Assembly (NCBI RefSeq): GCF_035594125.1
Contig: NC_087171.1
Span: forward strand, 13,948,267 to 14,012,266
DNA length: 64,000 nt
Direction of reading: 5' to 3'
DNA from: Scylla paramamosain
Lineage: Eukaryota > Arthropoda > Malacostraca > Decapoda > Portunidae
Made by a program: the position numbers and the translations under genes. Within the stretch, counting starts at the first letter, position 1. Each line of letters opens with the position of its first letter. The notes under the pieces were generated by a model. The model did not search any database and was not told the origin of the DNA. It saw only the letters and a program-made list of their open reading frames with translations. Positions 1 through 12,694 of the stretch are shown piece by piece.

Positions 1-387
1 ATTTTCTCAGTGTTGCATCTTTAAATTTCAGGTGTGTTTCTTTTTTAATTTTGATTTCATTTCGCTGTATTTACCTTCGTGAAGCTGGCTCTTTTTTTTT
101 ACATTGTTTTTTTTCTTTTTTTTGTTCGTCGTCATGAAGACTGGAAATGAGCGAAAATTTAGGAAAGAAAGGACAGTAGTAAAAGAGAAGCAGAAAAAGG
201 GAAACAGAAAAAAAAAGAATGCGCAATGAAGTGACTCTGACGGTGAAATTTGAATCCAGTGAAACTTTTTTTTGTTTATATATTTATTTATTTTTTTGGG
301 AAATGTCAACCCGATTTTTTACCGTGTGGGCATATACGCCTTTCAGTGGGCGGTGACAGGTACACATTATTTTATTAACCGATGACG

Positions 388-388
<1 letters not shown>
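1..388. other. AT-rich spacer
   Basis: The stretch is rich in A and T homopolymer runs and holds no recognisable gene. The open frames here are low-complexity Lys/Phe translations of those runs. Confidence 0.7.
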
Positions 389-486
<98 letters not shown>

Positions 487-571
487 ACACAAACACAAAC
501 ACACACACACGGAGTTCTCCCCATCCCCACACAACACATACCCTGCACGCGTACACACGCACACACACACA
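389..571. repeat. (CA)n microsatellite with degenerate 3' part
   Basis: The array is pure CA to about position 485. It then continues as interrupted ACAC/ACACG blocks to 571. All His-Thr or Cys-Val frames over it are artefacts. Confidence 0.97.
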
Positions 572-724
572 TAAAAGGAAACTCGTATTAATTTTGCTAA
601 CGTGCAGAAAAAAAAAGAAGGAAAAAGAAAAAAAAAGTAGAGCAAAAATGTGCAGTGACCAAGAGGAGGGACAAAAATGAGTTTTGTGAAAGCATTATAT
701 AAAGTATTCTGCGTGGTGCTTTGG

Positions 725-830
725 AGGGAAGAGGAGGAGTACAAGGAGGAAGAAGAGGAGGAGGAGGAGGAGGAGGAAGAAGAAGAAGAGGATGGGGAGG
801 AGAAGGAGGAGAGGGAGAGGGGTTGCATGA
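725..830. repeat. GGA/GAA purine tract
   Basis: The plus strand is almost entirely G and A in GGA and GAA triplets. The opposite strand is polypyrimidine, so the tract could form triplex (H-) DNA. The Glu-rich frame 677-946 is its translation. Confidence 0.9.
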
Positions 831-860
831 GGGTGAGAAAGGACGGGAGACAAAGGCATA

Positions 861-897
861 GTGTTTGCTGTGTTTGTTGTGTTTGCTGTGTTTGCTC
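861..897. repeat. 10-bp tandem repeat
   Basis: About four copies of a TGTGTTTGCT-like decamer follow directly after the purine tract. Confidence 0.85.
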
Positions 898-1034
898 TGC
901 CCCTCTTACAGCAGCAGATGTTGTGCCCCTTCTTAAAGCTACGTGAAGTTCCTTGTAGCTAGAGATGGTTCAACACCCGCCTGTTATAACGTAGCGGAGT
1001 GCGTATGTTTGGCGTAGTGGTGCTGTATCCTAGA

Positions 1035-1038
<4 letters not shown>

Positions 1039-1131
<93 letters not shown>

Positions 1132-1151
1132 GTTATACTTGAAATTTTATG

Positions 1152-1206
<55 letters not shown>
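1039..1206. repeat. (CT)n followed by (AC)n
   Basis: (CT)n occupies 1039-1127 and (AC)n occupies 1153-1206, separated by about 26 bp of unique AT-rich sequence. This is one of many close pairs of dinucleotide arrays in the window. Confidence 0.97.
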
Positions 1207-1208
<2 letters not shown>

Positions 1209-1845
1209 GAACCACTAGCACAATTTCCAGATTTTATGCAAATGTACTGCTGTTTGTGCTATAATCACTACTCACTCATATTTTTCCTTTGGCGAGCCAC
1301 GAACAATTATCGCTGTGGTGCTTCTCTCTGTGTGCTTCAAAACGTAACGGGGGTTCTTCCACCTTCCCTGGCACCCTCATCAAAGAGAGTGACGCTTTCC
1401 TTCACTCACTGCCTAAGGGGTGTCTAGCAAGAGTGCTGGGAGGTGGTAGTGCTAACAGTAGTGGTGACGATGGTGGTGATGGTGGCTGTTTGTGATGGTG
1501 TAGTGTACGTAAGAGCGTAATAGAAACTAAGAGTCAGTGTCCTTATAGTGATAGTAGTGATGATATTGTTGTATTAATGTGTGTGTGTGTGTCCTTACGG
1601 GAACCTGCACTAACTTCCACTGTGCTTTGCATTTCCTTCAATCATTAGTACATTGATTTACTGACAATCGCTTTACAAACCTTACAAAGTCTTACAAAGA
1701 TCAAACGATTTACACTGAGAAAAAATCATCAAACACATGGGCAGTGAGTGCTATAAGTTCCTTGACTTCTGACCGCGACCGTACGTATGTCTGGGTCAGT
1801 GACAGTTAATTGCCACTGATGTAAAAGTATTGCTTGGCACACCAG
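1207..1845. other. Low-copy spacer
   Basis: The sequence is mostly unique, with short GGT/GTG and GT runs around 1440-1590. Two overlapping frames of 70-90 codons are present, but neither shows a recognisable domain. The part from about 1730 onward may be the body of the SINE whose head lies at 1845-1918. Confidence 0.5.
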
Positions 1846-1918
1846 CCTTCAGGGAGAATCGAACTCCAAACATCGGACCCAGTCAATCGTTGCCCTTGCC
1901 AGTGAGCCGTGAAGTTGT
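1845..1918 (-). mobile_element. tRNA-like SINE head
   Basis: On the minus strand a T-arm-like block is present: a GGAG/CTCC stem encloses TTCGATT, and GTTCGATTC fits the pol III B box GWTCRANNC. About 45 bp upstream, TGGCAAGGGC resembles an imperfect A box. No acceptor stem can be paired, so this is a tRNA-derived SINE head or pseudo-tRNA and not a working tRNA gene. The body would run toward about 1730. Confidence 0.5.
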
Positions 1919-1974
1919 ATATTTTGTCCTGAAGAGAATTATTGTGCAGGACAAGACAGTGTGGAGTGTTGGGG

Positions 1975-2135
1975 ATGAATGGTGCCGAAGAAGAAAGAAG
2001 ACAGCGTAAGAGTACTGGGTCTTAGGATGAAGTGCTGAGGAGAAATGCTGCAGAAGTAGGAAGAAGACAGCAAAAGAGTGCTGGGGCTCTTAAGGTGGAG
2101 TGCTCAGGAAGAGTAAGGCAAAACTAGGAAGAAGG
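1975..2135. repeat. ~66-bp minisatellite, 2.5 copies
   Basis: The block AGGAAGAAGACAGC..AAGAGT.CTGGG recurs at about 1998 and 2063, and a truncated third unit with AGGAAGAAG starts near 2124. The units have diverged by several substitutions. Confidence 0.8.
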
Positions 2136-2238
2136 AGTTTCAGATCTTGTTTGTACCTTGAATGTTGAAGGTTAAGAATCTGAAGTCAGAAAGCTGATAT
2201 TATTAAAAGCTGATACTATTTAAACATATTCGGAATAT

Positions 2239-2454
<216 letters not shown>

Positions 2455-3079
2455 CCATGGTTTCGCGCGATGTGTTGGAGTTGAAACAACTTGTTTACAT
2501 TTATTTTACAAGCTTGAAAGAAATTTTTCAGAGGGATGACATTTTTAAAGAGAAATGTTTGGAGCAGGCAGCCTTTTTCTGTAAAGATTTTTTTTGCCTA
2601 GGCATTGATCAACTTGGTGGCTCTGCCCTGAACGACTTAATTTTTGTTTTGTTCCTTGAAAACTATCAAGATAAAATTAATTTTGAGTGAGATATAACTA
2701 CATTCTTAATTCGTAGCTCTAGATGTTGCGTACCCATTCTCGAAAAAAAAAAAAATATGAGTATTAATAAAGACCAACACTCAGTTTGGTTTTCTCGAAC
2801 TTCGTCGCACAGATGGAAGAACTTCAAAGTTTTAACAAATCCTTTGCGTATTGCTTATATATTTGTATTTGTTTTATTTTCGGTATGCAGACAGTGTAAC
2901 ATTGGTTAGTGTTATTTTTGTATTGAACAATCACTCACGTCATTCCGATAAATGGCTTTACCTTACTAGGATGAAATTTACACGAGTTGAGGAGTCGGGA
3001 CACATGAGTTTGTCCTAGCGTGTGAGCCTAACATCCCACTACTGTGCGGGGCGGTAAGTGCTGCAGCAGACAACAGCAG

Positions 3080-3083
<4 letters not shown>
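2455..3083. other. Low-copy AT-rich spacer
   Basis: No gene is recognised. A frame at 2439-2690 starts inside the TA array and has no recognisable domain. Confidence 0.55.

Positions 3084-3172
<89 letters not shown>
3084..3172. repeat. (GA)n microsatellite
   Basis: An uninterrupted AG/GA dinucleotide array. Confidence 0.97.
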
Positions 3173-4339
<1,167 letters not shown>

Positions 4340-4517
4340 TAGGGTCTTGTGGAAGCCATTGTGGTTATCAAGGATGTTTTCATGGCTCTAATGATAGTTT
4401 AATAAGGTTATGCATCATCAGTAGCGAAAAAAAACAAAAAAAACATATGAATCTAGCTAGTCATCTTTGTAGCCTTTGTAAATATCTCAAGAGAGCAAAG
4501 CATTAAGAGTGTCGGCC
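4340..4517 (+). repeat. Dispersed repeat family A, copy 1
   Basis: This is a diverged member of a ~180-bp family. Recognisable blocks are GGATGTTTTCATGGCTCTAA near 4371, AGCCTTTGTAAATAT at 4471-4485 and GAGAGCAAAGC just after it. Matching blocks recur at 4613, 20789, 21755, 25330, 25505 and 43312. No coding capacity or pol III box is evident. Confidence 0.65.
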
Positions 4518-4612
4518 AGCTTGTACACAAAATAGCCTGTACTGCATTGTTAGATGAAAAAGACGGCACAAAGATGCTCAGCTTGCTTAGAGGCACTGGT
4601 AGACTCCGCACT

Positions 4613-4742
4613 CAGGCCCATATTCAGAAACATTTTGCTTTCTTACTACGACTATTTTTCAAAGGCCACAGAGATGACTGGCCGGGTTCTCAAGTGTTTT
4701 TCTCCGGATACTAATGTGGAAATCTTGTTAAATTGTTACGGA
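4613..4742 (-). repeat. Dispersed repeat family A, copy 2 (inverted)
   Basis: Read on the minus strand, this copy has the family order: AACAAGATTTC..ACATTA, then GAGAACCCGGCC, ATCTCTGTGGCCTTTGAAAA, a TAAGAAAGCAAA block and a terminal TCTGAATATGGGCC. It lies about 100 bp from copy 1 in opposite orientation. Confidence 0.75.
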
Positions 4743-5254
4743 CGATAAAAAAAAAAGAAAAAAAAAACTAAAGCCTTTTTTTAAAGTAGTGGAGGTGTGG
4801 CGAAGATGTGTTTCAGAATATGATCCTTAGCAGTGTGCATTACATCTACGTCGTAAAAATAGTGTGTAAAATAAAATCAGGTCGTTGTTGAAATGGTGTG
4901 CAAAATAGCTCACTAATTGACTGCCTCCTCTGGCTTTACGCGCGGCGCCGCCCTTGGCATTCTGAGGAACTTTCCTGAAAATGGCAAACTTATCATTTCT
5001 GCATTTTTATCTCGTCTCGACATTCTGCCAGCACAAAGAAATATATAAAGTAAAAATGCATGAATACAGTCACATTTCTATAATTGTCACCTTCAGTACC
5101 TGTTTATTCTAATAACCAATTATTCCCACGACCACTTATCACTCACTCCCATCGCTCCATTCACCATTTATTACCACTTCCATTTATCATCACTCCCATC
5201 ACCACTCATTGCTCACTGAAGATCGAAACAAATAACAATATTCTGTTTCTTTCT
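4743..5254. other. Low-copy spacer
   Basis: No gene is recognised. GC-rich GCGCGGCGCCGCC near 4940 and a TCACTCCCATCACCA-type degenerate run at 5130-5210 are the only notable features. Confidence 0.5.
5201..5230 (+). repeat. 30-bp direct repeat, copy 1
   Basis: This copy matches 5515-5544 with two mismatches. The second copy is flanked on both sides by (CA)n. Confidence 0.85.
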
Positions 5255-5308
5255 CTATTGGTTTTGCTTCTTTAGGGAATGGATGCAACATGATGGGTAC
5301 CTTTGATC
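5255..5308 (+). repeat. 54-bp dispersed repeat, copy 1
   Basis: This copy matches 6734-6787 with about four substitutions. The core is TTTAGGGAATGGATGCAACA. It is probably the conserved part of an interspersed element. Confidence 0.85.
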
Positions 5309-5490
5309 AGCTGGCCAAAGAAAACGTTTATCATGATGGACTGTATTTTCTTTAATGCCGTGGTGATTATAACGTGTTTGCATTGGTATGGGAAGGAATA
5401 TTGTATTAAAGCAGTATTAAAGATGAGGGACAAAGGCATGAGAGAAGAGAAAATAGAATAATATAATATTTAGATTCATATTCATATTCG

Positions 5491-5539
5491 ACACACACAC
5501 ACACACACACACACACCACTAATTACTCACTGAAGATCG

Positions 5540-5576
<37 letters not shown>
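5491..5576. repeat. Two (CA)n arrays around a 30-bp repeat
   Basis: (AC)n occupies 5491-5516 and 5540-5575. Between them lies the second copy of the 30-bp repeat (5515-5544). Confidence 0.95.
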
Positions 5577-5580
<4 letters not shown>

Positions 5581-6039
5581 CTTAGGGAATAATTGTTACC
5601 TAAATTTCATCAAGGCCCAAATCACCAAATCCACTAGTACTGTTCGCACTCTTTTTAGGATAATTGTTATCATTCGAGAGCTGTCATTGTTTTCCAATCT
5701 GTCTAAACAACTGTCGGCATTTTCTTCTCTTTTTTTTTTTTTTTTTTGATTGTGCAAGCCTGAAATTTATGCATGGAATATTGCACTAATTGAAAGTGAT
5801 CGTTCCAAAAATTGCTGTGCTCGCTAGGAATGGGGTGGCTGTGAGATGGACATTCCAGAGTTTGCCAATAGTTTAACCTGTCGTCATTGTGTTTGCTTTG
5901 TTGGCTTGTCGTGTCACCTAAATCCTTCAAGGTTATCAAAAAAAGTGGAAGAAAAGTATACTATTTTGCAGCTCACGGAAAAAAAAAAAAAAAATCAAAA
6001 TAGATGAATCCGAAATGGAGCCACTTTAAATGGGGTTAT
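5577..6039. other. Low-copy spacer
   Basis: A poly-T run lies at 5729-5748 and a poly-A run near 5980. The minus-strand frame 5703-5939 (78 codons) reads partly through poly-A and has no recognisable motif. Confidence 0.5.
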
Positions 6040-6172
6040 GTCTAGAAGCAGTGCGACTCATAGGAAGGGGGGATAACAAAAAGCAAGCAGAGAGTTCCAG
6101 CGTTTACCAGTGAAGGGGATGAAAAAATGAAGGTACTCGTTAACTCTTGCGTTAGTGAGATCGACAGAATAA
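6040..6172 (-). mobile_element. Jockey-like LINE 3' coding tail (second copy)
   Basis: The minus strand encodes NARVNEYLHFFIPFTGKRWN followed by SL and PPFL before a stop. This is the C-terminal stretch after the reverse transcriptase domain of the element at 19.5-20.4 kb, where the equivalent DNA is clearly alignable, including the GAGTTCCAG.GTTTACCAG.GAA block. It is cut off upstream at about 6172, where CACC-rich DNA begins, as expected for a 5'-truncated LINE insertion. The coding frame is still open in this fragment. It has no activity on its own. Confidence 0.85.
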
Positions 6173-7329
6173 TCACCACCACTGATACCAGTCATCCCCA
6201 CCATCATCACTCTCCAGTACCCGTAAATGATCGCCCCATAATCATCCCTCCCCTGCATCACCACACGTCACACGCATGCCGTCATCATCACCCATCAGTA
6301 ATAACATCTTTCATCACTCCTCATCATCAGCCATAACACCACATCCCCTCCCTTACGCTTCACAACACCACGCAGCAACGCCTGTCACTGCTCCAGGGCA
6401 CGCGTTGGCAAGTTACTGATCACCTGTAGGAGTTTTTCTAACATGATTATTACGATGTAGCCTTTTATGTTTTTGTAAAGGAAGATATGCACGCGTTCAA
6501 TCAGTATACCAGTAAAGAAGAAAAGAAAAAAAAAAGAAACAGGATTTGTAAACTTTTCCTATAAACTTAATACTTGTTAATGTAAAACTAAATTTATATA
6601 TGTGGGCTGAATTGGAATTTTACGGGCGATAAATTAGTCTAGAATGTACTCACAGGAACTTGGCATACCCGAAATTGAGAGCTTCTGATCTGTAAACACT
6701 TAACTTTTTAATGATTGTCGCAAAGATGTAAGTCTATTAGTTCTGCTTCTTTAGGGAATGGATGCAACATGATGAATACCTTTGATCGTTTGTAATAAGA
6801 ATAAAATAATTTAGATAGATAGGGTTTAGTAAGATTAAGTATAAGGAAAAGTATAAGCAACCCCACACGGAATACATGGAAGGAGTGTGGCGTGACTGCC
6901 CAAGGACAGCGGTGGGGATATTCACGTCAAGGAAGGCGTGTCCCGCGTGGCTCGATGTTGTCTCGTGTTGCTTTCCTTCCTTCATGGAGGAGACAGAGAG
7001 AGACAGGAGTGACACCAACTCTTCCTTTCTTCCTTTCTTCCCCTCCCTCCTTTACTCCATGCTTCCTTCACTTATTCATTCGTTTGATCTTTCCTTTCTT
7101 CCTTCCTTCCTTCCTTGGTTAGTTTCACTCTTCCTCTTTTATCCATCTCTTTCTTTCCCCTCTCCCTTCCTTAAGCTGCACTCCCAGGAAAGGCGTAGGG
7201 CGCGTGGCGATATCACAGAAGTATTTAAATGAGTTAAAGCATTCTACTGAGGACATACAATCAGGTTCTCCTAGCCAGAAGTTAAAATGCATTCGACAAA
7301 TTCAGATTTAAATAGGAAACAGACAATAA
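6173..7329. other. Low-copy spacer
   Basis: A CATCAC-rich degenerate run lies at 6173-6340 and a TTCC-rich pyrimidine run at 7015-7180. Frames at 6876-7232 overlap the pyrimidine run. No gene is supported. Confidence 0.5.
6734..6787 (+). repeat. 54-bp dispersed repeat, copy 2
   Basis: This is the partner of 5255-5308, in the same orientation and about 1.48 kb downstream. Confidence 0.85.
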
Positions 7330-7540
7330 CTAGGTTCACAAAGAGGGTTGTTGACGGACGGGGTGAGTGCAGAGACGTTAGATATTTTCAGAGGAGGTTG
7401 GATGAATAAATGAATGATAATGGGAGAGGGTAAGGTTTTAATTACTCAGGTTTTGCTTCGTGTAAGTCAGCTGGTTTTTTACAGTCTCTCTCTTCTCTCA
7501 TGTTCCTGTGTTCTCCTACTTCCTGTGTTCTCCCTTTCTC
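7330..7540 (+). mobile_element. CR1-like LINE 3' end (copy 1)
   Basis: One frame from 7332 reads RFTKRVVDG, then YFQRRLDE, a stop, and MNDNGRG with its stop at 7431-7433. This resembles the C-terminal motif RVVD.WN..P.EVV....F.RRLDE(Y)M.DNGRW of many non-LTR elements, with the WN..P block deleted. A 3' UTR follows that matches 18745-18810 (CTCAGG..TTGC, GTCA.CTGG, TTTTACAGTCT). It ends in short TTCCTGTGTTCTCC-like repeats. The element is inactive. The clade name is inferred from memory of family style. Confidence 0.7.
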
Positions 7541-7544
7541 CCTA

Positions 7545-8167
7545 ACCCTCTCTCTCTCCCCTTTCCTCCCTTCCTTTTATCTCTTCCTGCCTTCCTCCTT
7601 CCTCCCCAAAGCTTCTGAATGTTTGAGAAAAATGGCAGATAAATGGGGTCCTTAGAAGTTTTAATTGGGTGGTTTCTCGTGGCAGGGACGTGATGGGTGG
7701 TGCAGAGGACGATAAAATGAACACACTTGCCCATCACAAGCATCACGTGGCTGCTCAGGGAAAAGGAAACACCTCGATATCTTTGCAGTTTCATGCCGAT
7801 TAAAGTTTAGCATCTATTTCACGAGCAGTAATGATTTTTCCCAGTCGAATGGAAAGATAGTTGTGGTCACGTGTAATAGGAAGTAAAAGTGCGCTTGTCA
7901 TGTAATTGACGCCCGCGGTTTCTCGGTAATGTCGTGAGTTGACGCCGCCGCCCCTCGCAAACTTCAACCATTACTTCTGCGTGCGATTTAATTTGCCGAT
8001 TGGACGTTACGGAGAGGAGACGTGGCGCGTGTCCCTGTGCGGAGGAATTAACTTGCCTTCACGACTGTCTAAGTGAAGGTGAAGGAAATGGAGGACGTAC
8101 AATGCTTCGTTATTACTGCTCGTTACGACTTGTTATTACTGACACGCTGAGGAGACTGGTGACGGCG
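7545..8167. other. Spacer with a GC-rich segment
   Basis: Pyrimidine-rich DNA at 7545-7610 gives way to mixed unique DNA. The part at 7800-8000 contains GTCATGTAATTGACG and TTAATTTGCCGATTGG and is CpG-rich. No gene is recognised. Confidence 0.45.
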
Positions 8168-8253
<86 letters not shown>

Positions 8254-8266
8254 TACTACTACTACT
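8168..8266. repeat. (CTA)n trinucleotide array
   Basis: An ACT/CTA array of about 33 units with one TTC variant. The poly-Thr frame over it is not a gene. Confidence 0.97.
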
Positions 8267-8267
8267 T

Positions 8268-10507
8268 ATTTCAAACTGGCCTTTCCTGTCAGTAAGAGGC
8301 GATCAAAAAAAAAATATATATACAATAAATGAAAAGGGACAAAAGAGGTAATCAAGGAAAATATTAACGTTAGGTTGTTCAGTGGAAATGTAAACTTTTA
8401 GAGTGTACTAAGTAGAAAAGAATGAAGGTGATGATGCCTTAGTTAATCCTTCTGCTGCTGATAACAACATGGCACTTTTAATTAATTTCATCAACCAAGT
8501 AAGCATAGATATGAGTACATGTGTTCCTTGTGAAAAACTCACTTATTTCGATTGATTTTATTCACTTTGAGTTTGTGTAATGCTCTTAAAGTGCAGAACT
8601 ATATTAATTTCCATTAGTGTAACAAAATTATTAAGCATTTCGCAGTTACGGAAAGCTACAGAAAGTGTGATACAAAGCTATAGAATGGGGATCAGGTTGG
8701 AGCGGGCACGTTTTGGGACACCTGGCGATACACACCTGAAGGCAAGTGAAGCGCTGCCGCCAAGTCACACACAGTAGTCAGTCAGCCTGCCGAGCTCACA
8801 TCCATTATGTAAGATGTTTTTCCATCCATTTTTAATTTTCTGGCTCGCTGGTAATTCGTGAGTGTAAGTAGATGAAAGCGAGGTCATAAAAGTGACGGAG
8901 AAGCGCTATTCACACCGGAATAGTGCATTAGGTTCATTAGCTAATCGCCATGACTCTACCCTCTTAAATTTTTCAATCAGCAAAAAAGAAAGTTGTTTAC
9001 TTCGAATACATTTTCTTTCTCTTACAGAAAAAAGGGAGAAAAGTAGCATCACGTTTCACCGTCTGCTGCACTGCCTTCATCATCGTAATACGACCCACCG
9101 AGGCCTTGGTAAAACTTCTGTCTCTGAAAAGGGCGACAGTTTTCCTGTGCCTCATCCAACTCGTACACTGGCAGTGAAGGCGTATTTGCTCATAGAATGT
9201 TACACCATGAACATGATTTCGTCCCACGTAATTCCAGTTATGATGAAGGATTTTACAATAGCTTGGCTTAGTTAGGTTATGCTATGACTGGTCAGGTTGG
9301 GGATTTTGTCATGATAAAAAAATATTTTGCGTGAAATTTTCGTGGACTTCATGAAAACAACTTGCATTGGTGGAATTTGCATAGAACATAATAAAGTACG
9401 GGAATCTGCATGAAGTCAGCAGGCCTACACGTGGCAATCCCTACACACTCGCATGTACGCATCTGTCACCTAACCAAAAATATATATCCAGTCTTTCAGT
9501 AAAGCTCACTATTGACTCGACGCAAACAAACTTCTTATCTGAATCTATTCTAGTCATGCACCACTCCTTTTGAAAACAAAATTCTCCTTACCTCACTTTA
9601 AAAATCTAACTTCACCAAGCCTCACTGTCATTGCCAATCCTAGGAAACCATCCAGTTGATGCAGGACCTTCATAAAAAAATGTAATGAGTGGGTGTTTGA
9701 TGCTGTCTTTGGCTTAATCATCACTTGACAATTTAAAGACTCAACCTTTAGTGGTACTAGCGATGTGATGTAATTTAAACGTCACGTGAGCACACGAAAA
9801 AAAACTACAAGACGCCAGTACTCCCACACCAGTTATAATCCCCGTCCATAAATTTATCGAATCCTTCCATTATACTGTTTATTGACTCTACAAGCCTGAT
9901 AACTGAGTCTATTCCATTTCTTCTCCTTTTTTCCTACTTATTCGTTTTCATTATCCTTTTCATCCTCCCTCTTCCTTTTTTCTTTCTTTCAGTCCTTCCT
10001 GCCCTCCTTCCTTTTTCCCCTCTTTCCTCCCTTCACTTCTGTTCTTCCTTTCTTGTTCCCCACGTTCATTTGTTCATTTTTTATTTTCTTCTTTCCTTCT
10101 CTCCTTCCTTTCTTCCTTCCTTCCTTCCTTCCTTTTTCATCCCCCTTTCTTTCATATCCTCTTTTTTTTCTCTCCCCTTTATTCTTCGATCTTCCTCCTT
10201 CTACCCCATTTCTTCTTCCTCCTAGTCTTCCTTTCTCTTTCATTCCTCATTCATATTCACACTAGTCACACACCAACCGTGCCACACTCGCACCTCTGTT
10301 ACAGGGACTTTGTGGAGAGGGTATATGCGTGCGTTTGTTAATATACGAGTAACTCCTGCCCCTCTTTAACACCCTCACCTTTGTCCTGTACGCTGAACCA
10401 ATTACGGAGGTACGCAGGTAATACTGTTACGAAGAAACTCATCGTTGTAACTTGTATCTTGAGTACACGAACACGTAGCACGGAAAACGGCGAGTAGGCT
10501 AAAGCAA

Positions 10508-10510
<3 letters not shown>
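8268..10510. other. 2.2-kb stretch without long dinucleotide arrays
   Basis: The sequence is unique and AT-rich. A short TTAGGTTA-type run lies at 9270-9295 and a degenerate TTCC/TTC polypyrimidine block at 9910-10250. The longest non-repetitive frame is at 8892-9275. Confidence 0.55.
8892..9275 (+). CDS. Unassigned 127-codon open frame (doubtful)
   Basis: This frame is free of simple repeats and lies in a low-copy stretch. I recognise no domain, signal peptide or family motif. An acceptor-like TTTTCTTTCTCTTACAG ends at 9027. In a different frame from that site, about 49 codons stay open and are rich in hydrophobic residues. Two competing frames argue for chance or degenerate sequence and against a defined gene. 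No partner exon is visible nearby. Confidence 0.1.
   Translation: MTEKRYSHRNSALGSLANRHDSTLLNFSISKKESCLLRIHFLSLTEKREKSSITFHRLLHCLHHRNTTHRGLGKTSVSEKGDSFPVPHPTRTLAVKAYLLIECYTMNMISSHVIPVMMKDFTIAWLS

Positions 10511-10540
<30 letters not shown>
10511..10540. repeat. (CT)n short array
   Basis: An uninterrupted CT run of about 30 bp. Confidence 0.95.
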
Positions 10541-10543
<3 letters not shown>

Positions 10544-10594
10544 ATTTTTCTTTTGGTTCACATCAGGTGCTCATTTTTTTTCATGATTTACGCC

Positions 10595-10779
10595 TGATTA
10601 TTTAAGAATTCTGCATCACCATTAGAACATGACACAAACATAGAAGAGACACAGACGTCACATTCTCAAACAGTATCGTGTCTTGTGTCCATTACTCTAA
10701 GCAACTCTAGTGCCAATTACGAAGCGTTTTTGTGACTGAGGTGATAATTTAAGAACTCTCCATCGCCATTAGAAAATAA
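10595..10779 (+). repeat. Diverged 38-bp direct repeat, 147 bp apart
   Basis: The block AT.ATTTAAGAA.TCT.CATC.CCATTAGAA occurs at 10595-10632 and 10742-10779 with about five mismatches. Confidence 0.75.
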
Positions 10780-11051
10780 CCTTTATAAGAACACGAGGTT
10801 TTTTAAGTTTACAGGGCCGGGAGACAGACACTTTAGCGGGATCATGTCATAGTTATCAAGTTATATTTTCCCTTTCCATGATCGCTCCTCTTCCTCTTGG
10901 CCTCTCATCGCATAAACATCGTTAATTCTATCCGCACATTCCAAGTATTAATCCTCATTCAATACAGTGACCCCCTCTACCTAATACATTTTGCATTTAT
11001 CCTATTAATGTTATGAAATTCAATCACGGTATACCTGCGTACCATTTCTGA

Positions 11052-11335
<284 letters not shown>

Positions 11336-11442
11336 TTGAGATTGCTGTGATTCATCAGCCAAAGGTAAACATCGGCTGCGGTAACGGTGGTGGTGGTGGT
11401 GGTGGTGTCAGTAAATAATGCACAGGTGTAGCTGGAAAGAAG

Positions 11443-11458
11443 CGACACACACACACAG

Positions 11459-11487
<29 letters not shown>
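11443..11487. repeat. (CA)n array
   Basis: An AC array with one AG interruption. A short GGT run lies at 11388-11408 just before it. Confidence 0.95.
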
Positions 11488-11489
<2 letters not shown>

Positions 11490-11769
11490 CTAACCATCGA
11501 TTTTATTTGTCTTTTATTTAGTATTTATTTTTGTTCGTTGCATTGTACTTTACTACCATAAAATCATGTTATTTATTTTTAGTAAAGTATTACCGGTAGT
11601 ATTGACTTGATTTCTGTCCTTTCTCACATTCTTTTTATGACACAAATCCAGTAGAAGTGATGATAAAATCTGCTAAATGATCAACAAAGAAAATCGTGAA
11701 AGTTTCGCATATTGGACGCAGACTTTCTTAGACGAAATTAAATGCTATTGTACACTCTTCCTACACTAC

Positions 11770-11990
11770 AATGCAACCTAGAAGCAAGAAGTGTACGATA
11801 GTGAAGACGACCTATTCATCATTTTAGGGGAAGAAGGACTGCGACCAGAGTAACCTAACTGCAATCACCTACACTATAAAGGCTAAAAGCAAGATATATA
11901 GGATAGATAAGGTGACTACTAACTCTTTTGGTTGCTGTACGATAATTATTATTATTACAATCTAAAAGCAAGGCATAGGATAATAAAGGC
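11770..11990. repeat. Diverged tandem repeat, 3 units
   Basis: An AAAGCAAG.....TA.GATA.T.AAGGCGA-like block recurs at about 11781, 11883 and 11962. Spacing is about 102 and 79 bp. The first interval contains the 30-mer shared with 12925. Confidence 0.6.
11826..11855 (+). repeat. Exact 30-bp direct repeat, copy 1
   Basis: This is identical over 30 bases to 12925-12954, about 1.1 kb downstream. The flanks do not align. The core includes AAGGACTGCGACCAGAG. Confidence 0.95.
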
Positions 11991-12141
11991 GAAGGCTCCT
12001 GCAGGATGATAATATAAGCGTGAACTTGCTTTTTTTTTTTCCTTTTTTTTTTCCCTGTTATTCTTGGTTGTCAGTATTGCAGCCTTTAGTGGAACCCAGA
12101 GAAAAGGAGGCTGAAGTAAATGCTACCTACTACTTTGTCCG

Positions 12142-12144
<3 letters not shown>

Positions 12145-12194
<50 letters not shown>
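12145..12194. repeat. (GT)n array
   Basis: An uninterrupted GT array. Confidence 0.97.
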
Positions 12195-12196
<2 letters not shown>

Positions 12197-12294
12197 CGAG
12201 GCTCTAGGGCAAGAACCTCCAATTAGAGAATAACATCAACGTATTTTGATGAAGATAAAACTAAGGAAATGCTGGAGGCTGGAGACTATGTGCT

Positions 12295-12298
<4 letters not shown>

Positions 12299-12359
<61 letters not shown>
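12299..12359. repeat. (GA)n array with purine-rich tail
   Basis: A pure GA array is followed by a G/A-rich segment to about 12530. A complementary (CT)n lies at 12619-12692. Confidence 0.96.
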
Positions 12360-12365
<6 letters not shown>

Positions 12366-12617
12366 GGGGGGAGGATGAAAGAAGAGAGGTAAGGAACTAA
12401 GGAATGCCAGGTGAAACAAAGGAAGGCGAGAGGAGTGAGAAAGAAGGACATGGAAATAAGAGGGAAGAAAAAGATAGAGAAAAGGAGGGAGAAGGAAGAA
12501 GGAGGGAAGAAGATGGAAAGTTAGATCTGAAGAGGAAGTTGTTTTTTACGGTCGAGTCATTCCAGTGTGGGAGTGAAGGAGTGGCTGGAGTTTTCCTTGC
12601 CGGGAGTTGACGACCTT

Positions 12618-12618
<1 letters not shown>

Positions 12619-12692
<74 letters not shown>
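12619..12692. repeat. (CT)n array
   Basis: An uninterrupted CT array, the reverse complement of the (GA)n about 260 bp upstream. Confidence 0.97.
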
Positions 12693-12694
<2 letters not shown>

